Translations under genes and position numbers: made by a program
In this document: positions 26,501-33,487 of the stretch, one piece after another
Numbering within the stretch: the first letter of the stretch is position 1
Layout: the number at the start of each line of letters is the position of its first letter
The notes under the pieces: generated by a model
Seen by the model: the letters and a program-made list of their open reading frames with translations, nothing else
The model's database searches: none
What the model was told of the DNA's origin: nothing
NCBI GenBank assembly: GCA_033875315.1
Contig: JANRJG010000018.1
Location: 1 to 41,140, forward strand
DNA length: 41,140 bases
Direction: 5' to 3'
Source: Candidatus Methylacidiphilales bacterium
GTDB taxonomy: Bacteria > Verrucomicrobiota > Verrucomicrobiia > Methylacidiphilales > CAZTYG01

Positions 26501-27239
26501 TCTGCTTTCCAGCTTGTCCAATAACAGGCTGCTCGCAACGGATGGGACGGAAGTATCCTTGAACGGACTCAATCCAATTCCACGCTTCCTCCATCCTCTT
26601 TATGGGGGCACTACTTCAGTCAATACTCCTTGGGGAGGCGTTCGGGCACTTACTGATGCGGAAGTGCGCGAACTTGCTGAAAAGATTGTGGAGCAAGTCA
26701 AGAACCGGGGCCCATTCCTGTCCATGGCTGATTTTTTGAATAGGCGACTGGTGGCCAATGGAACGAACGGTCTATACGGTGCACTTCAAGCCGCGCTGGA
26801 AGCATCCTCTGTAAACAATGCTGTCAAGGCAGCTGTGGGACGGACCACTGACATTCCCAGTTCAACCGTGGCAACTGCCATTCTTTTGGACACAACAAGC
26901 CTGCCAAGTAACACGGCTACAGGGGTGCCGGGCTACCTGATGCAACAGGACATTGTACAATGCTTCGCTCCCTTGATGTCGGCACGCTCTGACACGTTCG
27001 TTGTCCGATGTTACGGAGAAAGCCGAAACCCGGCCACAGGAACCGTTGAAGGAAAAGCGTGGGGTGAGTGCGTAATCCAACGCCTACCAGATTATGTCGA
27101 CCAAGCCGATCCAGCTTTGACCTCGGGAGCAAGCCTGGGAGACGCCGCACCATTGAATTCCCTGAATACCAACAACCAGAATTATGGACGTAGGTTTAAA
27201 GTGATTTCATTCCGCTGGCTTGATCCGGAGTCGATCTAA
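23511..27239 (+). CDS. Verru_Chthon cassette protein A; giant GspK-like pseudopilin
   Basis: This 1242-residue protein begins with GTG (23511; another GTG at 23514), with no ATG nearby. The leader RERSSG-FVLVSVLLLLALVTVLV is pilin-like but lacks Glu at mature position 5 (Ser instead), as in GspK/PilX. Near 1045-1085 the segment LTDAEVRELAEKIVEQV...GPFLSMADFLNRR resembles the helical 'GPF.S' domain of GspK. Size and context match the Verru_Chthon_A family. Usual GspK is about 320 residues, so this one is about four times longer. From about 24190 the base composition drops: 40 G/C in 24061-24120 but 28 in 24481-24540. It lies 5 bases before the next secreted-protein gene. A tip or surface role is inferred. 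Confidence 0.85.
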   Translation: MVTLKHLLCKSKVWISALGRERSSGFVLVSVLLLLALVTVLVVSTLLISQIERRAAAQSAKTESARQNALFALDVALNQLQKEAGPDQRITARADILDSTPSSSTIEGVNQPYWSGVWKTGNASLDVGATPQRTTSLGSLTPTAADKAGKAAWLVSNPAPSTPISPLTWTGSTTGNSTTRTAVVMARRYGSSSATVSVPLVPVLGNASASTTNATGGYAYWVSDEGIKARANLYNPNLDAPTSSRLVESQLQFFAPSAQAVHKFLPSPFNIDFRGNATLVRVVTLPAIRWLTSSGATVFDAPEFEPDMTLYSAGVLADVRNGGLKKDLTAAFEDGQGAFSSGNMSRLLAFSNNLNNFTSTPNSGKVYAVTPISGSYFNGYANGHAIDGMRWMSLYNYYNLYKSSATTPSGLTASGTSPSGVGSPSASPILQVRNYNIDGNFEGTSNANRLIRDNISARVIGWQMHIGIQSYQDAIDSRWKIKLLMMPGLVLYNPYNVRLTHQSDFQYQWSGWYNLNAGFDTLQFALGSNTPANQFNINPLQNFSLSANGAQGDLGAGVTSNGFATAANAAITMEPGEIKIFGLNRVVDPAIGSDNFGTLQNFFSPDFYHAIDLKRIPLTMWSAGANTTNGTVFHGTASGADSVLLRRVFPRIRTNDGRFNAHYRLPNSSPNPATGAWNLWPQGGSTGSQYLTQMYLNDITVTPLASPLNLGPISSLTQPIKFMTYTVWMKGTNSAQDLDGSGTIVARPAPVFASAGSLWNPIGTDIRNPPIDLQVSVGRFPMDKASLNSTPGPASSVRSYWGDSVTGGETQIVLKEVPRQPLISLGQFMHSNPSYNPNRSGSVLRSATLYPVGGSWASSFVPRDKAVETSLSGINTGFNTVGEGGSNVTAIPIGGPIQCVDDSFLANQALFDTYFFSTVPSLFQQSNNSLYPPRNTVFDSSYVASGNPLPNSRHRFYSKNGVNPQISALRDFDRAAASLMLEGAFNVNSTSVNAWVALLSSLSNNRLLATDGTEVSLNGLNPIPRFLHPLYGGTTSVNTPWGGVRALTDAEVRELAEKIVEQVKNRGPFLSMADFLNRRLVANGTNGLYGALQAALEASSVNNAVKAAVGRTTDIPSSTVATAILLDTTSLPSNTATGVPGYLMQQDIVQCFAPLMSARSDTFVVRCYGESRNPATGTVEGKAWGECVIQRLPDYVDQADPALTSGASLGDAAPLNSLNTNNQNYGRRFKVISFRWLDPESI

Positions 27240-27244
27240 ATTGA

Positions 27245-28039
27245 ATGAAAAATATGAACCCTTTATTTCACCTCACTTTCATGGCTTTAGTGCTCTCTGC
27301 AGCTCCAGTCAAGAGTCAGATAACTTCAGCGAAACCATCATTCAAGGCCTTGGCATGGACGGAAGATATTTCTGACCTCTATTACGCTGATAGTCATGAC
27401 ACTTCCAAAGTTCTACCAATCAGTCTTTACACTCATGCAAGATCGGACTCCTACTACTTCAACTCAGGCATGACTGTCCTGCGTTTTTTCCGCCAGAACA
27501 CCGATCCGGCCTCCAAAGAGCCTTATATTGAAGTCGCCAATGTTGATTTACAAGATGTCGGACCCAAGCCACTACTGATTTTTTTCCGTGATAAAAAAGA
27601 TCCAACCAGATATCAAATCGTGGCCTTGCCAGATGATTTGGCTTCTTTCGGAAGCGGAACCTACAAATTCGTCAATTACACAAGCGGTCCTGTGAGGATC
27701 AACCTGGGATCAGACAAGGCGGATCTTGCGCCACGCGAGGCCAAAGTGGTGAAGGGCAAGCCGCGCACCATCGCCGGCGTGCCTAACGTTCTGGATGTCC
27801 AAGTTGTGACGGGCAAACCACCACAAACTCGGCAGGCTTTCGGGAACATCTGGGCATACAAAGAAACCTTGCGCCAGCTCGTATTCATCGTTGAAACCGG
27901 CCCCGGCCCCGGCCCCATGAATGTCGAAGTGAAACGTATTTCAGAGGATCCTAATTTCGTTCCTTTGCCCCCCAAGCCTGTCACTGCTTCAGCAGCTCCT
28001 TCTACGCAAGCCAATGAGACTCCTAGCAACCCTCAGTAA
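27245..28039 (+). CDS. Secreted protein of unknown function inside the Verru_Chthon cassette
   Basis: The 264-residue product has a signal peptide (MKNMNPLFHLTFMALVLSAAPVKSQ). A beta-rich domain follows (KALAWTEDISDLYYADSH; VLPISLYTHARSDSYYF; PLLIFFRDKKDPTRYQIVALPDD), then a region with NYTSGPVRINLG and KPRTIAGVPN. The last 40 residues are Pro/Ala/Ser-rich and probably disordered. I do not recognise a named domain. It starts 5 bases after cassette protein A and is followed by the prepilin D gene, so it belongs to the same transcript. The first two thirds share the lower GC of the body of A. It may be a periplasmic partner of the pilin-like proteins. Confidence 0.75.
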   Translation: MKNMNPLFHLTFMALVLSAAPVKSQITSAKPSFKALAWTEDISDLYYADSHDTSKVLPISLYTHARSDSYYFNSGMTVLRFFRQNTDPASKEPYIEVANVDLQDVGPKPLLIFFRDKKDPTRYQIVALPDDLASFGSGTYKFVNYTSGPVRINLGSDKADLAPREAKVVKGKPRTIAGVPNVLDVQVVTGKPPQTRQAFGNIWAYKETLRQLVFIVETGPGPGPMNVEVKRISEDPNFVPLPPKPVTASAAPSTQANETPSNPQ

Positions 28040-28052
28040 ACAGGTGATCCCA

Positions 28053-28727
28053 GTGAAAAAGAATAAACATTTTAGTAAACGCAACTCCGCCTTCTCCCTA
28101 GTCGAACTGTTGGTGGTCATGGCCATCATCACGGTCATGGCCGGGGTGGGCATGGCGGTTTTCCGCGGCGGCACGGCCTCCAGTGGCGGACGCGAGGCTT
28201 CCACCATCGCCTACTCCCTCTTCAACGCCGCCCGCACCGAGGCCATCCTCCGTCAATCCCCCGCCCGCGTCATCGTCGACACCGTTTACAATTCCGGCCG
28301 GCCGGAGAACTACCTCCGCCGCATCAGCATCGCCGCCCTGCGCAGCAGGGAGGACACCACCAACCCGGCCGTGGTCCTCGATGCCGATGGCAATACCGAC
28401 CCCGCCATCGCTTCCAACTGGTCGCAAATACAGAAGTGGGTCTTCCTCTCCCAGGGGGTCTACTACGACGCGGACTACAGCAAACCCACCGGCACCATGG
28501 ACATCACGTTCGCCGGCTCGGGCGCGCCCACCAGCGGCTATGACTACTACGAATTCTCCGCCAACGGACGCGCGTCGGACCTCCAATTTGTCGTCTCACC
28601 CGGTCTTCTCGTCGGCACCCAGTTCAAGGTCAAAAACGAAGGACAGCTGCGCTACGGCTTTGTCGTCCACTTGTTGGGCCGGATGAGTTTCTTCCCCGAC
28701 GTGGCGTCGATCCCCCCCGTGCTATGA
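28053..28727 (+). CDS. Verru_Chthon cassette protein D; GspH-like minor pseudopilin
   Basis: From the GTG at 28053 the product has 224 residues, with AGGTGAT six bases upstream as Shine-Dalgarno. An ATG at 28014, overlapping the previous gene by 26 bases, is the alternative. The leader reads KRNSA-FSLVELLVVMAIITVMAGVGMAV, with Ala rather than Gly before the cleavage site and Glu at position 5. The rest is a beta-rich globular domain as in GspH/FimT. Order and size match the D member of the cassette. Its stop overlaps the start of B (ATGA), so translation is coupled. GC returns to the high level of the window. Confidence 0.82.
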   Translation: MKKNKHFSKRNSAFSLVELLVVMAIITVMAGVGMAVFRGGTASSGGREASTIAYSLFNAARTEAILRQSPARVIVDTVYNSGRPENYLRRISIAALRSREDTTNPAVVLDADGNTDPAIASNWSQIQKWVFLSQGVYYDADYSKPTGTMDITFAGSGAPTSGYDYYEFSANGRASDLQFVVSPGLLVGTQFKVKNEGQLRYGFVVHLLGRMSFFPDVASIPPVL

Positions 28728-29365
28728 CCCTTCTCCGCCAGTTTCCGAGAAGGACGGGCACACGGGGCTTCAGCCTGGTCGAAGTGGCCCTGTCCCTGGG
28801 CATTGTTGGATTTGGCATCCTCGCCGTCATCGGACTGTTCGGCGCCGCGTTGCAGTCGAACAAGGAAGTGGTCAGTCAGGACGAATCCTTTGCCGTCACC
28901 CGCACCCTGCCCGGCTTCCTCAAAGCCCAGGGATTCAACACGGTGTTTTCTTGGATCACGAGTAATAGCACCATGGATACGAGTGCTACCGCCAGCAATG
29001 CCACCGTGCCGATTTTCGCCTACCACATCGATCCAAGTGGCAGCGGCACCACCCAAAGCCTCCTGGAGGGCGGGGTGCACAGCCTTTTCATCCGCACGGG
29101 CAGCGACTCCGCCTTGGCCACCGAACTCACGCGCCGCAGCGGTCGGCTCTTCCGCATCACCCTCGGGCTCTCCCCGAACATGGCCATCCAAACCTCCGGC
29201 AACAGCAGCTATGTCGCCCGCCCCACCAGTCTGTCCGGCAACGCCACCAGCTATCCCGAAGCCGCCCTGGCGGTGCAAGTGAAAATCTACGAGGTCCAGA
29301 ACACCACCACCAATGTCGCCAAACTCAAACCCGTATTGACCTATGATGCCACCGTGCCGCGTTGA
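28724..29365 (+). CDS. Verru_Chthon cassette protein B; GspI/PilV-like minor pseudopilin
   Basis: The 213-residue product has the leader RRTGTRG-FSLVEVALSLGIVGFGILAVIGLFG. The position-5 Glu and the 'VEVALSLGI' pattern are typical of GspI/PilV-type proteins. A globular domain of about 150 residues follows, rich in Ser/Thr/Asn (TSNSTMDTSATASNATV). It matches the B member of the cassette by size and position. The ATG overlaps the D stop by 4 bases, and its 3' end overlaps the C gene by 23 bases. It is probably processed by prepilin peptidase and inserted in the inner membrane; no peptidase gene is in the window. Confidence 0.82.
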   Translation: MTLLRQFPRRTGTRGFSLVEVALSLGIVGFGILAVIGLFGAALQSNKEVVSQDESFAVTRTLPGFLKAQGFNTVFSWITSNSTMDTSATASNATVPIFAYHIDPSGSGTTQSLLEGGVHSLFIRTGSDSALATELTRRSGRLFRITLGLSPNMAIQTSGNSSYVARPTSLSGNATSYPEAALAVQVKIYEVQNTTTNVAKLKPVLTYDATVPR

Positions 29366-30179
29366 ACAACGTCGCAGTCCGCGGCGGGCCTTCACCCTCA
29401 TCGAGATGTTGGTGGCGGTCACGATCGCCGCCCTCATGGTGGTGATGATGGCCAACCTGACCAACCAAACGGCCACGGTCTCCAAGCGGGCCAACAACAC
29501 CCTCCTGGCCCTGAACGCAGCCAGTGCGGCCCTGGACCTCCTGGTCACCGATCTGGACTCCCTGGCCGCCGTGCGCGGCAGTTCGGAATTCCTCCAAGCC
29601 AGCCCTGATGCCGTGGACACAGTCAACTCGACCCGGCTTTACCTGCTCGCCCTCTCCCCGACCGATGTCACGAATGCCGACCAAGCCGGGCAGGCCCGGG
29701 CGGTTCTTTACCGGGTGGCGAAGCAGAATCCCCTGGGCAGCGGCAGTGGCAACCAGGTCTACGGCCTATACCGCACCGCCCTCAGCGCCAACACCACCTT
29801 CTCGGATGTCATTGGCCTGTCCGACCTGTCCGGCTATGCCTGGTCCGCATCGCCCGTGCGGGACGACTTCCTGGTCGGCAACGTGGCCCAATTCCGGGTG
29901 CTCTTCTACGCGGCCGGAAACAGCAGCGTCACCAACCCCGCCCCGATCAACCTCACCAGCTCCTCCTACCAATCGGTGCGCATCGCCGGAAACAATGTCA
30001 AACTCAACGGGGCCAATTACACCACCTCCACCCCCGCCACGGCCGAGATATCCCTGACCATCCTGGAGGAATCCGGCGCGCTGCTCTTCCGCAACGGCTC
30101 CATCCCCATCGACCGGGCCCTGCGCGAATTTGGCCACACGCTGACCCGCCGGGTCACGCTGCGACAGCCCTTGTTTTGA
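29343..30179 (+). CDS. Verru_Chthon cassette protein C; GspJ/PilW-like minor pseudopilin
   Basis: The 278-residue product starts at one of two adjacent ATGs inside the end of B (23-base overlap). The leader is SPRRA-FTLIEMLVAVTIAALMVVMMANL, with Glu at position 5 and Ala before the cleavage site. The long helix and following domain (LDLLVTDLDSLAAV, YRVAKQNPLGSGSGN) are like GspJ/PilW. It is last in the cassette; a short GC hairpin lies 36 bases after the stop. The gene order A, unknown, D, B, C corresponds to K, x, H, I, J of type II secretion systems. Confidence 0.82.
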   Translation: MMPPCRVEQRRSPRRAFTLIEMLVAVTIAALMVVMMANLTNQTATVSKRANNTLLALNAASAALDLLVTDLDSLAAVRGSSEFLQASPDAVDTVNSTRLYLLALSPTDVTNADQAGQARAVLYRVAKQNPLGSGSGNQVYGLYRTALSANTTFSDVIGLSDLSGYAWSASPVRDDFLVGNVAQFRVLFYAAGNSSVTNPAPINLTSSSYQSVRIAGNNVKLNGANYTTSTPATAEISLTILEESGALLFRNGSIPIDRALREFGHTLTRRVTLRQPLF

Positions 30180-30214
30180 GCAAGCGGCCTTCCCCCGGCG
30201 ATCGATCCCGCCCA

Positions 30215-30234
30215 ACGGGGATGGGAATCCCCGT
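30215..30234 (+). terminator. Hairpin after cassette C (possible terminator)
   Basis: ACGGGGAT at 30215-30222 pairs with ATCCCCGT at 30227-30234 around a GGGA loop. It lies 36 bases after the last cassette gene. No T-run follows, so it is only a possible terminator. Confidence 0.4.
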
Positions 30235-30249
30235 CTACATAGGATTTCC

Positions 30250-30537
30250 TAGAGCGCTTTGCGTTTAATTAGGATTGGTTTCATCTCGTATCTATTATAC
30301 CAAATTGAATTGAGTGGGCGAAAAAGTGCCCTATGGGAGGGCGAAGCTCCTGCTGAGCCGGCCTTGGAATAGAGACATCAAACCGGCTCGGCACGAGCCT
30401 CGCCCTCCCGCTTATTCTGTCGCTCAGTCATTTTAATTTGGCATCACTCGCTCTCGTGCACGTTCTCTCCCATTCAGAGAGCACGCGAATGAAAAAGAGC
30501 ATGAGGACGAGAGGAAGATCAAATGCCAAATGCTCTA
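30250..30537. mobile_element. TA-flanked MITE-like element with IS630-type ends
   Basis: The left end reads TA-GAGCGCTTTGCGTTT (30250-30266). The right end, read inward on the other strand, is TA-GAGCATTTGGCATTT (30537-30521), matching at 13 of 17 positions. Both are similar to the IS630-type end at 126-142 (TA-GAGCACTTTCC). There is no transposase inside, so it would need one in trans. It contains the GAGGGCGA palindrome copy 1. Confidence 0.45.
30299..30434. repeat. Palindromic repeat, copy 1 (GGGAGGGCGA family)
   Basis: The outer ends are TACCAAATTGAATTGAGTGG and, inverted, TGCCAAATTAAAATGACTGA. Inside, 30334-30361 pairs with 30383-30410 (24 of 28 positions), with the core GGGAGGGCGAAGCTCCTG. 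It would form a long stem in DNA or RNA. A second copy lies at 31449-31622 on the other side of the GH16 gene. Confidence 0.65.
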
Positions 30538-30567
30538 GTTCACGGATCCGTTATTCTCATTGTATAG

Positions 30568-30587
30568 CCGGGGAATCCCTTCCCCGG
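30568..30587. repeat. 20-bp near-palindrome, copy 2
   Basis: This copy is identical to 158-177. It sits 30 bases outside the right end of the TA-flanked element and 15 bases from the end of the GH16 gene, where it could also act as a transcript-end hairpin for that gene on the minus strand. Confidence 0.5.
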
Positions 30588-30601
30588 ACCGGATCCCGCC
30601 A

Positions 30602-31411
30602 TCAGGGTGCGGCATCGGGCAACGCATAAACCCGGACGTAGTCGAATTCCGCCACCGATGGCAGCGCGGCATCATCGACCTGCTTCGTGCCACCCAGATG
30701 CGAGGCGATCGAAGTCAACCAAACGTGCTGGGGTCCGTGCTCGAAGACGAAAGGCGTTCCATCTTTCCGCACCGGATTGGCCACGTCCACGGTCTGGACG
30801 GCCTTGCCTTCGAAGTCATACCGGACCGTGGTGGGAGTGAAAAGACAGCCAAAAACGTGGAACCGGGCCGAGAGATCCGGGGTCGTGACGGTTCTGCCAC
30901 CAAAATAGATGTGCTCCCCTTTCCATCGGTGAATATTGACCCCGTAGCTGGTTTTGTGGATGGAATCGTTTTCGATCACGTCCAATTCCTGGTGGGCCGC
31001 ACCAGGACCGGTGCCTCCACTTCCATTGTGCGCCATCATCCAAAACGAGGTGTGCCAACCCCCACCCGGCGGGATTTTCAGCCTCGCCTCGTAGTAACCA
31101 TACTGGAAAGCCTTCCGACTGATGATGCCGCCGCCGGTGTAGGACATGTTTCCGGAAGATTCTTTTTTCAAGTGCAACTTGAGCACGCCCCCTTCCACCG
31201 TGACGTTCTCCGGCTTCTGGGTGCTCCAATGTTTGCTGTCGGTCCGAAAGACCCACTTTGCCCGGTCCAAGACGGTGCCGTCGAATTCATCCGACCAGAC
31301 CAACCGGCTTCCATCGGGCGGCGCCGCAGGCAAAGCCAGGGGAAACATCGCGGGCAAACCCACTAAAAAACACACCACTTTATTCAACGGAACTCTGACT
31401 GTTTTTTTCAT
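30602..31411 (-). CDS. Secreted glycoside hydrolase family 16 protein
   Basis: The 269-residue product has a signal peptide (MKKTVRVPLNKVVCFLVGLPAMFPLALPA) and one GH16 jelly-roll domain. The start LVWSDEFDGTVLDRAKW is typical. The catalytic motif is HQELDVIEN with nucleophile Glu142, Asp144 and acid Glu147 (ExDxxE). Aromatic GGGWHTSFWMM lies just before it. GH16 enzymes cut beta-1,3/1,4-glucans and algal galactans such as agar, porphyran and carrageenan; the subfamily cannot be assigned here. The gene stands alone on the minus strand and is bracketed by two copies of a palindromic element (30299-30434 and 31449-31622). This suggests it may have been acquired or could be moved with them. Confidence 0.88.
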   Translation of the reverse strand: MKKTVRVPLNKVVCFLVGLPAMFPLALPAAPPDGSRLVWSDEFDGTVLDRAKWVFRTDSKHWSTQKPENVTVEGGVLKLHLKKESSGNMSYTGGGIISRKAFQYGYYEARLKIPPGGGWHTSFWMMAHNGSGGTGPGAAHQELDVIENDSIHKTSYGVNIHRWKGEHIYFGGRTVTTPDLSARFHVFGCLFTPTTVRYDFEGKAVQTVDVANPVRKDGTPFVFEHGPQHVWLTSIASHLGGTKQVDDAALPSVAEFDYVRVYALPDAAP

Positions 31412-31448
31412 ATCTTTTGATCTTCTTCTGCTTATTTAGGCTCGTTCT

Positions 31449-31622
31449 CTAATACCAAATCACATGGAGTAGGCGATAAAATGTCTTACGGGAGGGCGAA
31501 GCTCCTGGCTCCCCCGCAAGCGTGCGGGGCTGAGCCGCGTCTGCATACCGGACTGAACCCGGCTCGGCAGGAGCCTCGCCCTCCCGAAGAGCCCGTCACC
31601 CAGTCTACATCATTTGATTTTA
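31449..31622. repeat. Palindromic repeat, copy 2, flanked by direct CTCGTTCT
   Basis: The ends TAATACCAAAT and, inverted, TAAAATCAAAT match at 9 of 11 positions. Inside, 31489-31507 pairs with 31568-31586 at 18 of 19 positions (CGGGAGGGCGA core). An extra hairpin, CCCCGCA-AGCG-TGCGGGG, is in the centre. CTCGTTCT occurs on both sides (31441-31448 and 31623-31630), like a target duplication. Copy 1 has only degenerate versions of these flanks. Confidence 0.6.
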
Positions 31623-31628
31623 CTCGTT

Positions 31629-33479
31629 CTAGAACATAAGCCGGAAGGTTTGATACACGGTGGACGCCGGCTTGACCCGGCCCGGATCGGAGTATCTGCC
31701 CATTTGATAGGCACCGACGGTCACCTCGATGGGGTTTTTTGTGCCCTCCGGAATCTCGGACGGTACGAAGGCCCCTTCGCGGATGATACCGGGCCCCTTC
31801 AAGACAAAGTACCCCACCGGCAGGCCGGACGAACTGGTGGCGTTGAGTGCCACCTTTTCGACCGCGGCCGGGCTGTCGGGAATGGCGGGGAAAGTGATTG
31901 TCTGTGACGGCGCATCCTTGAAGACACCCCCCGGCCACCAGGATATCTGAACCGTCCGCCCGGCCGCGGCATGGGTAGCATCGCCTTCATGGAACACGCG
32001 CAGGAACAACATCTGGAAGCCCCCTTCCGGCGACATGCGGTATGGTTTGAACCGGAGTGTGAAACGGGTCTGCGGCAGCCCACGTTCGTCCACCGCCTCC
32101 TCACGACGGACCACTTCCACCGCACCACCGTGCGGATCGATCTGTAGGGGTATTTTATCCACGGGAAGCGTGGTTTTCCCTGGAAAAAGGACATTTTCCA
32201 GGGTGTGCGGATCGTTCGGGCGCTTGGCGTGTTCCTTGTCCTTCACCGTGCAGACCTCGAAGGGTTTGTCGAACGGATAGGTGGTCAGGGTGAACTGCCC
32301 ATCCTCCTGCAACAAAGCCTGCGGGTCCGGCATGACGGCCATGGAACCATGGGCCAGGCTGATGGGTTTCCCGGCAGGGTCGAGAAAGGTGAACATCCCA
32401 ATATCCTTGCGGGGCTCCCGGCAAACGAGATCAAAGAACGCACGGGCCAAGACCTCGTTCGGATACCAGGCGGCTTTGGCCTTGCTGCCCTTGAAGTCCG
32501 CGTAGGGCGCGGGTTGGGGGAAATCGGCGGGCAACTCCCCGGACACCGGCACGTTCGGATTGACCAACCAGCCGTCGGCCAGGACCGTCTTCTTGAGCGG
32601 ATCACCGGGCTTTTCCGGAAGCCGCATGGCCGCCACCGCATCGAGCCAGTCGGCTGTGAATTGGTAGTTTCTCGGCAGCATGTCAAAATGGCCGCTCATC
32701 ATGTCCCAGCATGTGCCGATCAGTTCATTGCGCGGTTCATACGTGGTTCCGGGGTTGTCGTCGCGGTCGCGTCGGTAGGCCCCAAAAAACGAGGCACTGC
32801 CATGCCCGTGCGGGTAGGCGCTCCACCCGACGGTCTCCTGGCTGGAGGAGGAAATAAACAGGATGGGAACATGATTCATGGCCAAAGCGGGATTGGGGGC
32901 CTTGGCCTTGCCGCTCTCGGCGTAAAAGGCGTATACGTCCGGCATACCCGCCTTGATCGGAAGAATGGCCAGGCATTGCTCTGGATTCCTCATGGCTGCT
33001 TCAAACGGGAAACTCATGTAGGCCGAATGGGCCAGCGGAACGATGGGGGCGGTCGGCAATTCCGGATGGCCGGAGACTTCGGCCAGGGCATTCAGGTAGG
33101 CATCGTAGACGGCGGTTTTGTCCGGGTTGGTGATGTCGTAGTTCAGGTCCTTCAGCATCACCGGCCCGATCTCGCTGCCATTGGGGGTGAGGAGGATCTG
33201 GGCGATGCCGTGCTTGCGGCAGACGGCGCGGATGGCGGGGTGCTGCAGGATGTTCATCGGCAGCCCGTTGTGGATGCCGACCATGACGGCCCGGATGCGG
33301 GGTGTTTTGGGTGGAATCCAGAGATAGGCACCGGAAAGGGCAGAGCCTTTCTCCAGCTTGGTCGGGACAAAGTATTGGTAGATCCGGTTGCTTTCGATGT
33401 CGTCAACGGTCGATTGGGACCTGAGGGACCCGCCAAGGGCCAGGGTGGCCAACAGGATGAGCAGGGGCTTGGTTTTCAT
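31629..33479 (-). CDS. Secreted alpha/beta-hydrolase-like protein of unknown function
   Basis: The 616-residue product starts from MKTKPLLILL, with GAGG seven bases upstream and a clean signal peptide (to about LRSQ). The first half looks like an alpha/beta-hydrolase: LWIPPKTPRIRAVMVGIHNG, IAQILLTPNGSEIG, PIVPLAHSAYMSFPFEAA with a possible nucleophile Ser in the AHSAY elbow, and VPILFISSSSQETVGW. The second half is beta-rich (YPNEVLARAFFDLV; TRFTLRFKPYRMSPEGGFQMLFLRVF) and not recognised. The elbow departs from the usual GxSxG, so activity is uncertain. It is the last gene of the fucosidase-to-hydrolase run, 8 bases after the esterase-LamG gene. A carbohydrate-esterase role is plausible but not shown. 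Confidence 0.7.
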   Translation of the reverse strand: MKTKPLLILLATLALGGSLRSQSTVDDIESNRIYQYFVPTKLEKGSALSGAYLWIPPKTPRIRAVMVGIHNGLPMNILQHPAIRAVCRKHGIAQILLTPNGSEIGPVMLKDLNYDITNPDKTAVYDAYLNALAEVSGHPELPTAPIVPLAHSAYMSFPFEAAMRNPEQCLAILPIKAGMPDVYAFYAESGKAKAPNPALAMNHVPILFISSSSQETVGWSAYPHGHGSASFFGAYRRDRDDNPGTTYEPRNELIGTCWDMMSGHFDMLPRNYQFTADWLDAVAAMRLPEKPGDPLKKTVLADGWLVNPNVPVSGELPADFPQPAPYADFKGSKAKAAWYPNEVLARAFFDLVCREPRKDIGMFTFLDPAGKPISLAHGSMAVMPDPQALLQEDGQFTLTTYPFDKPFEVCTVKDKEHAKRPNDPHTLENVLFPGKTTLPVDKIPLQIDPHGGAVEVVRREEAVDERGLPQTRFTLRFKPYRMSPEGGFQMLFLRVFHEGDATHAAAGRTVQISWWPGGVFKDAPSQTITFPAIPDSPAAVEKVALNATSSSGLPVGYFVLKGPGIIREGAFVPSEIPEGTKNPIEVTVGAYQMGRYSDPGRVKPASTVYQTFRLMF

Positions 33480-33487
33480 CGAAGTCC

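Larger units (their letters stand above)
30180..30601. other. Non-coding region with a nested repeat element
   Basis: These 422 bases between cassette C and the GH16 gene (convergent) hold no credible gene. They contain a hairpin at 30215-30234, the TA-flanked element 30250-30537 with an inner palindromic repeat, and a copy of a 20-bp palindrome at 30568-30587. Confidence 0.6.

Noticed and set aside
30299-31622. CRISPR array
   Set aside because: The repeated units are two palindromic elements more than 1 kb apart with a gene between them, not regular repeats with unique spacers; no cas gene is visible.
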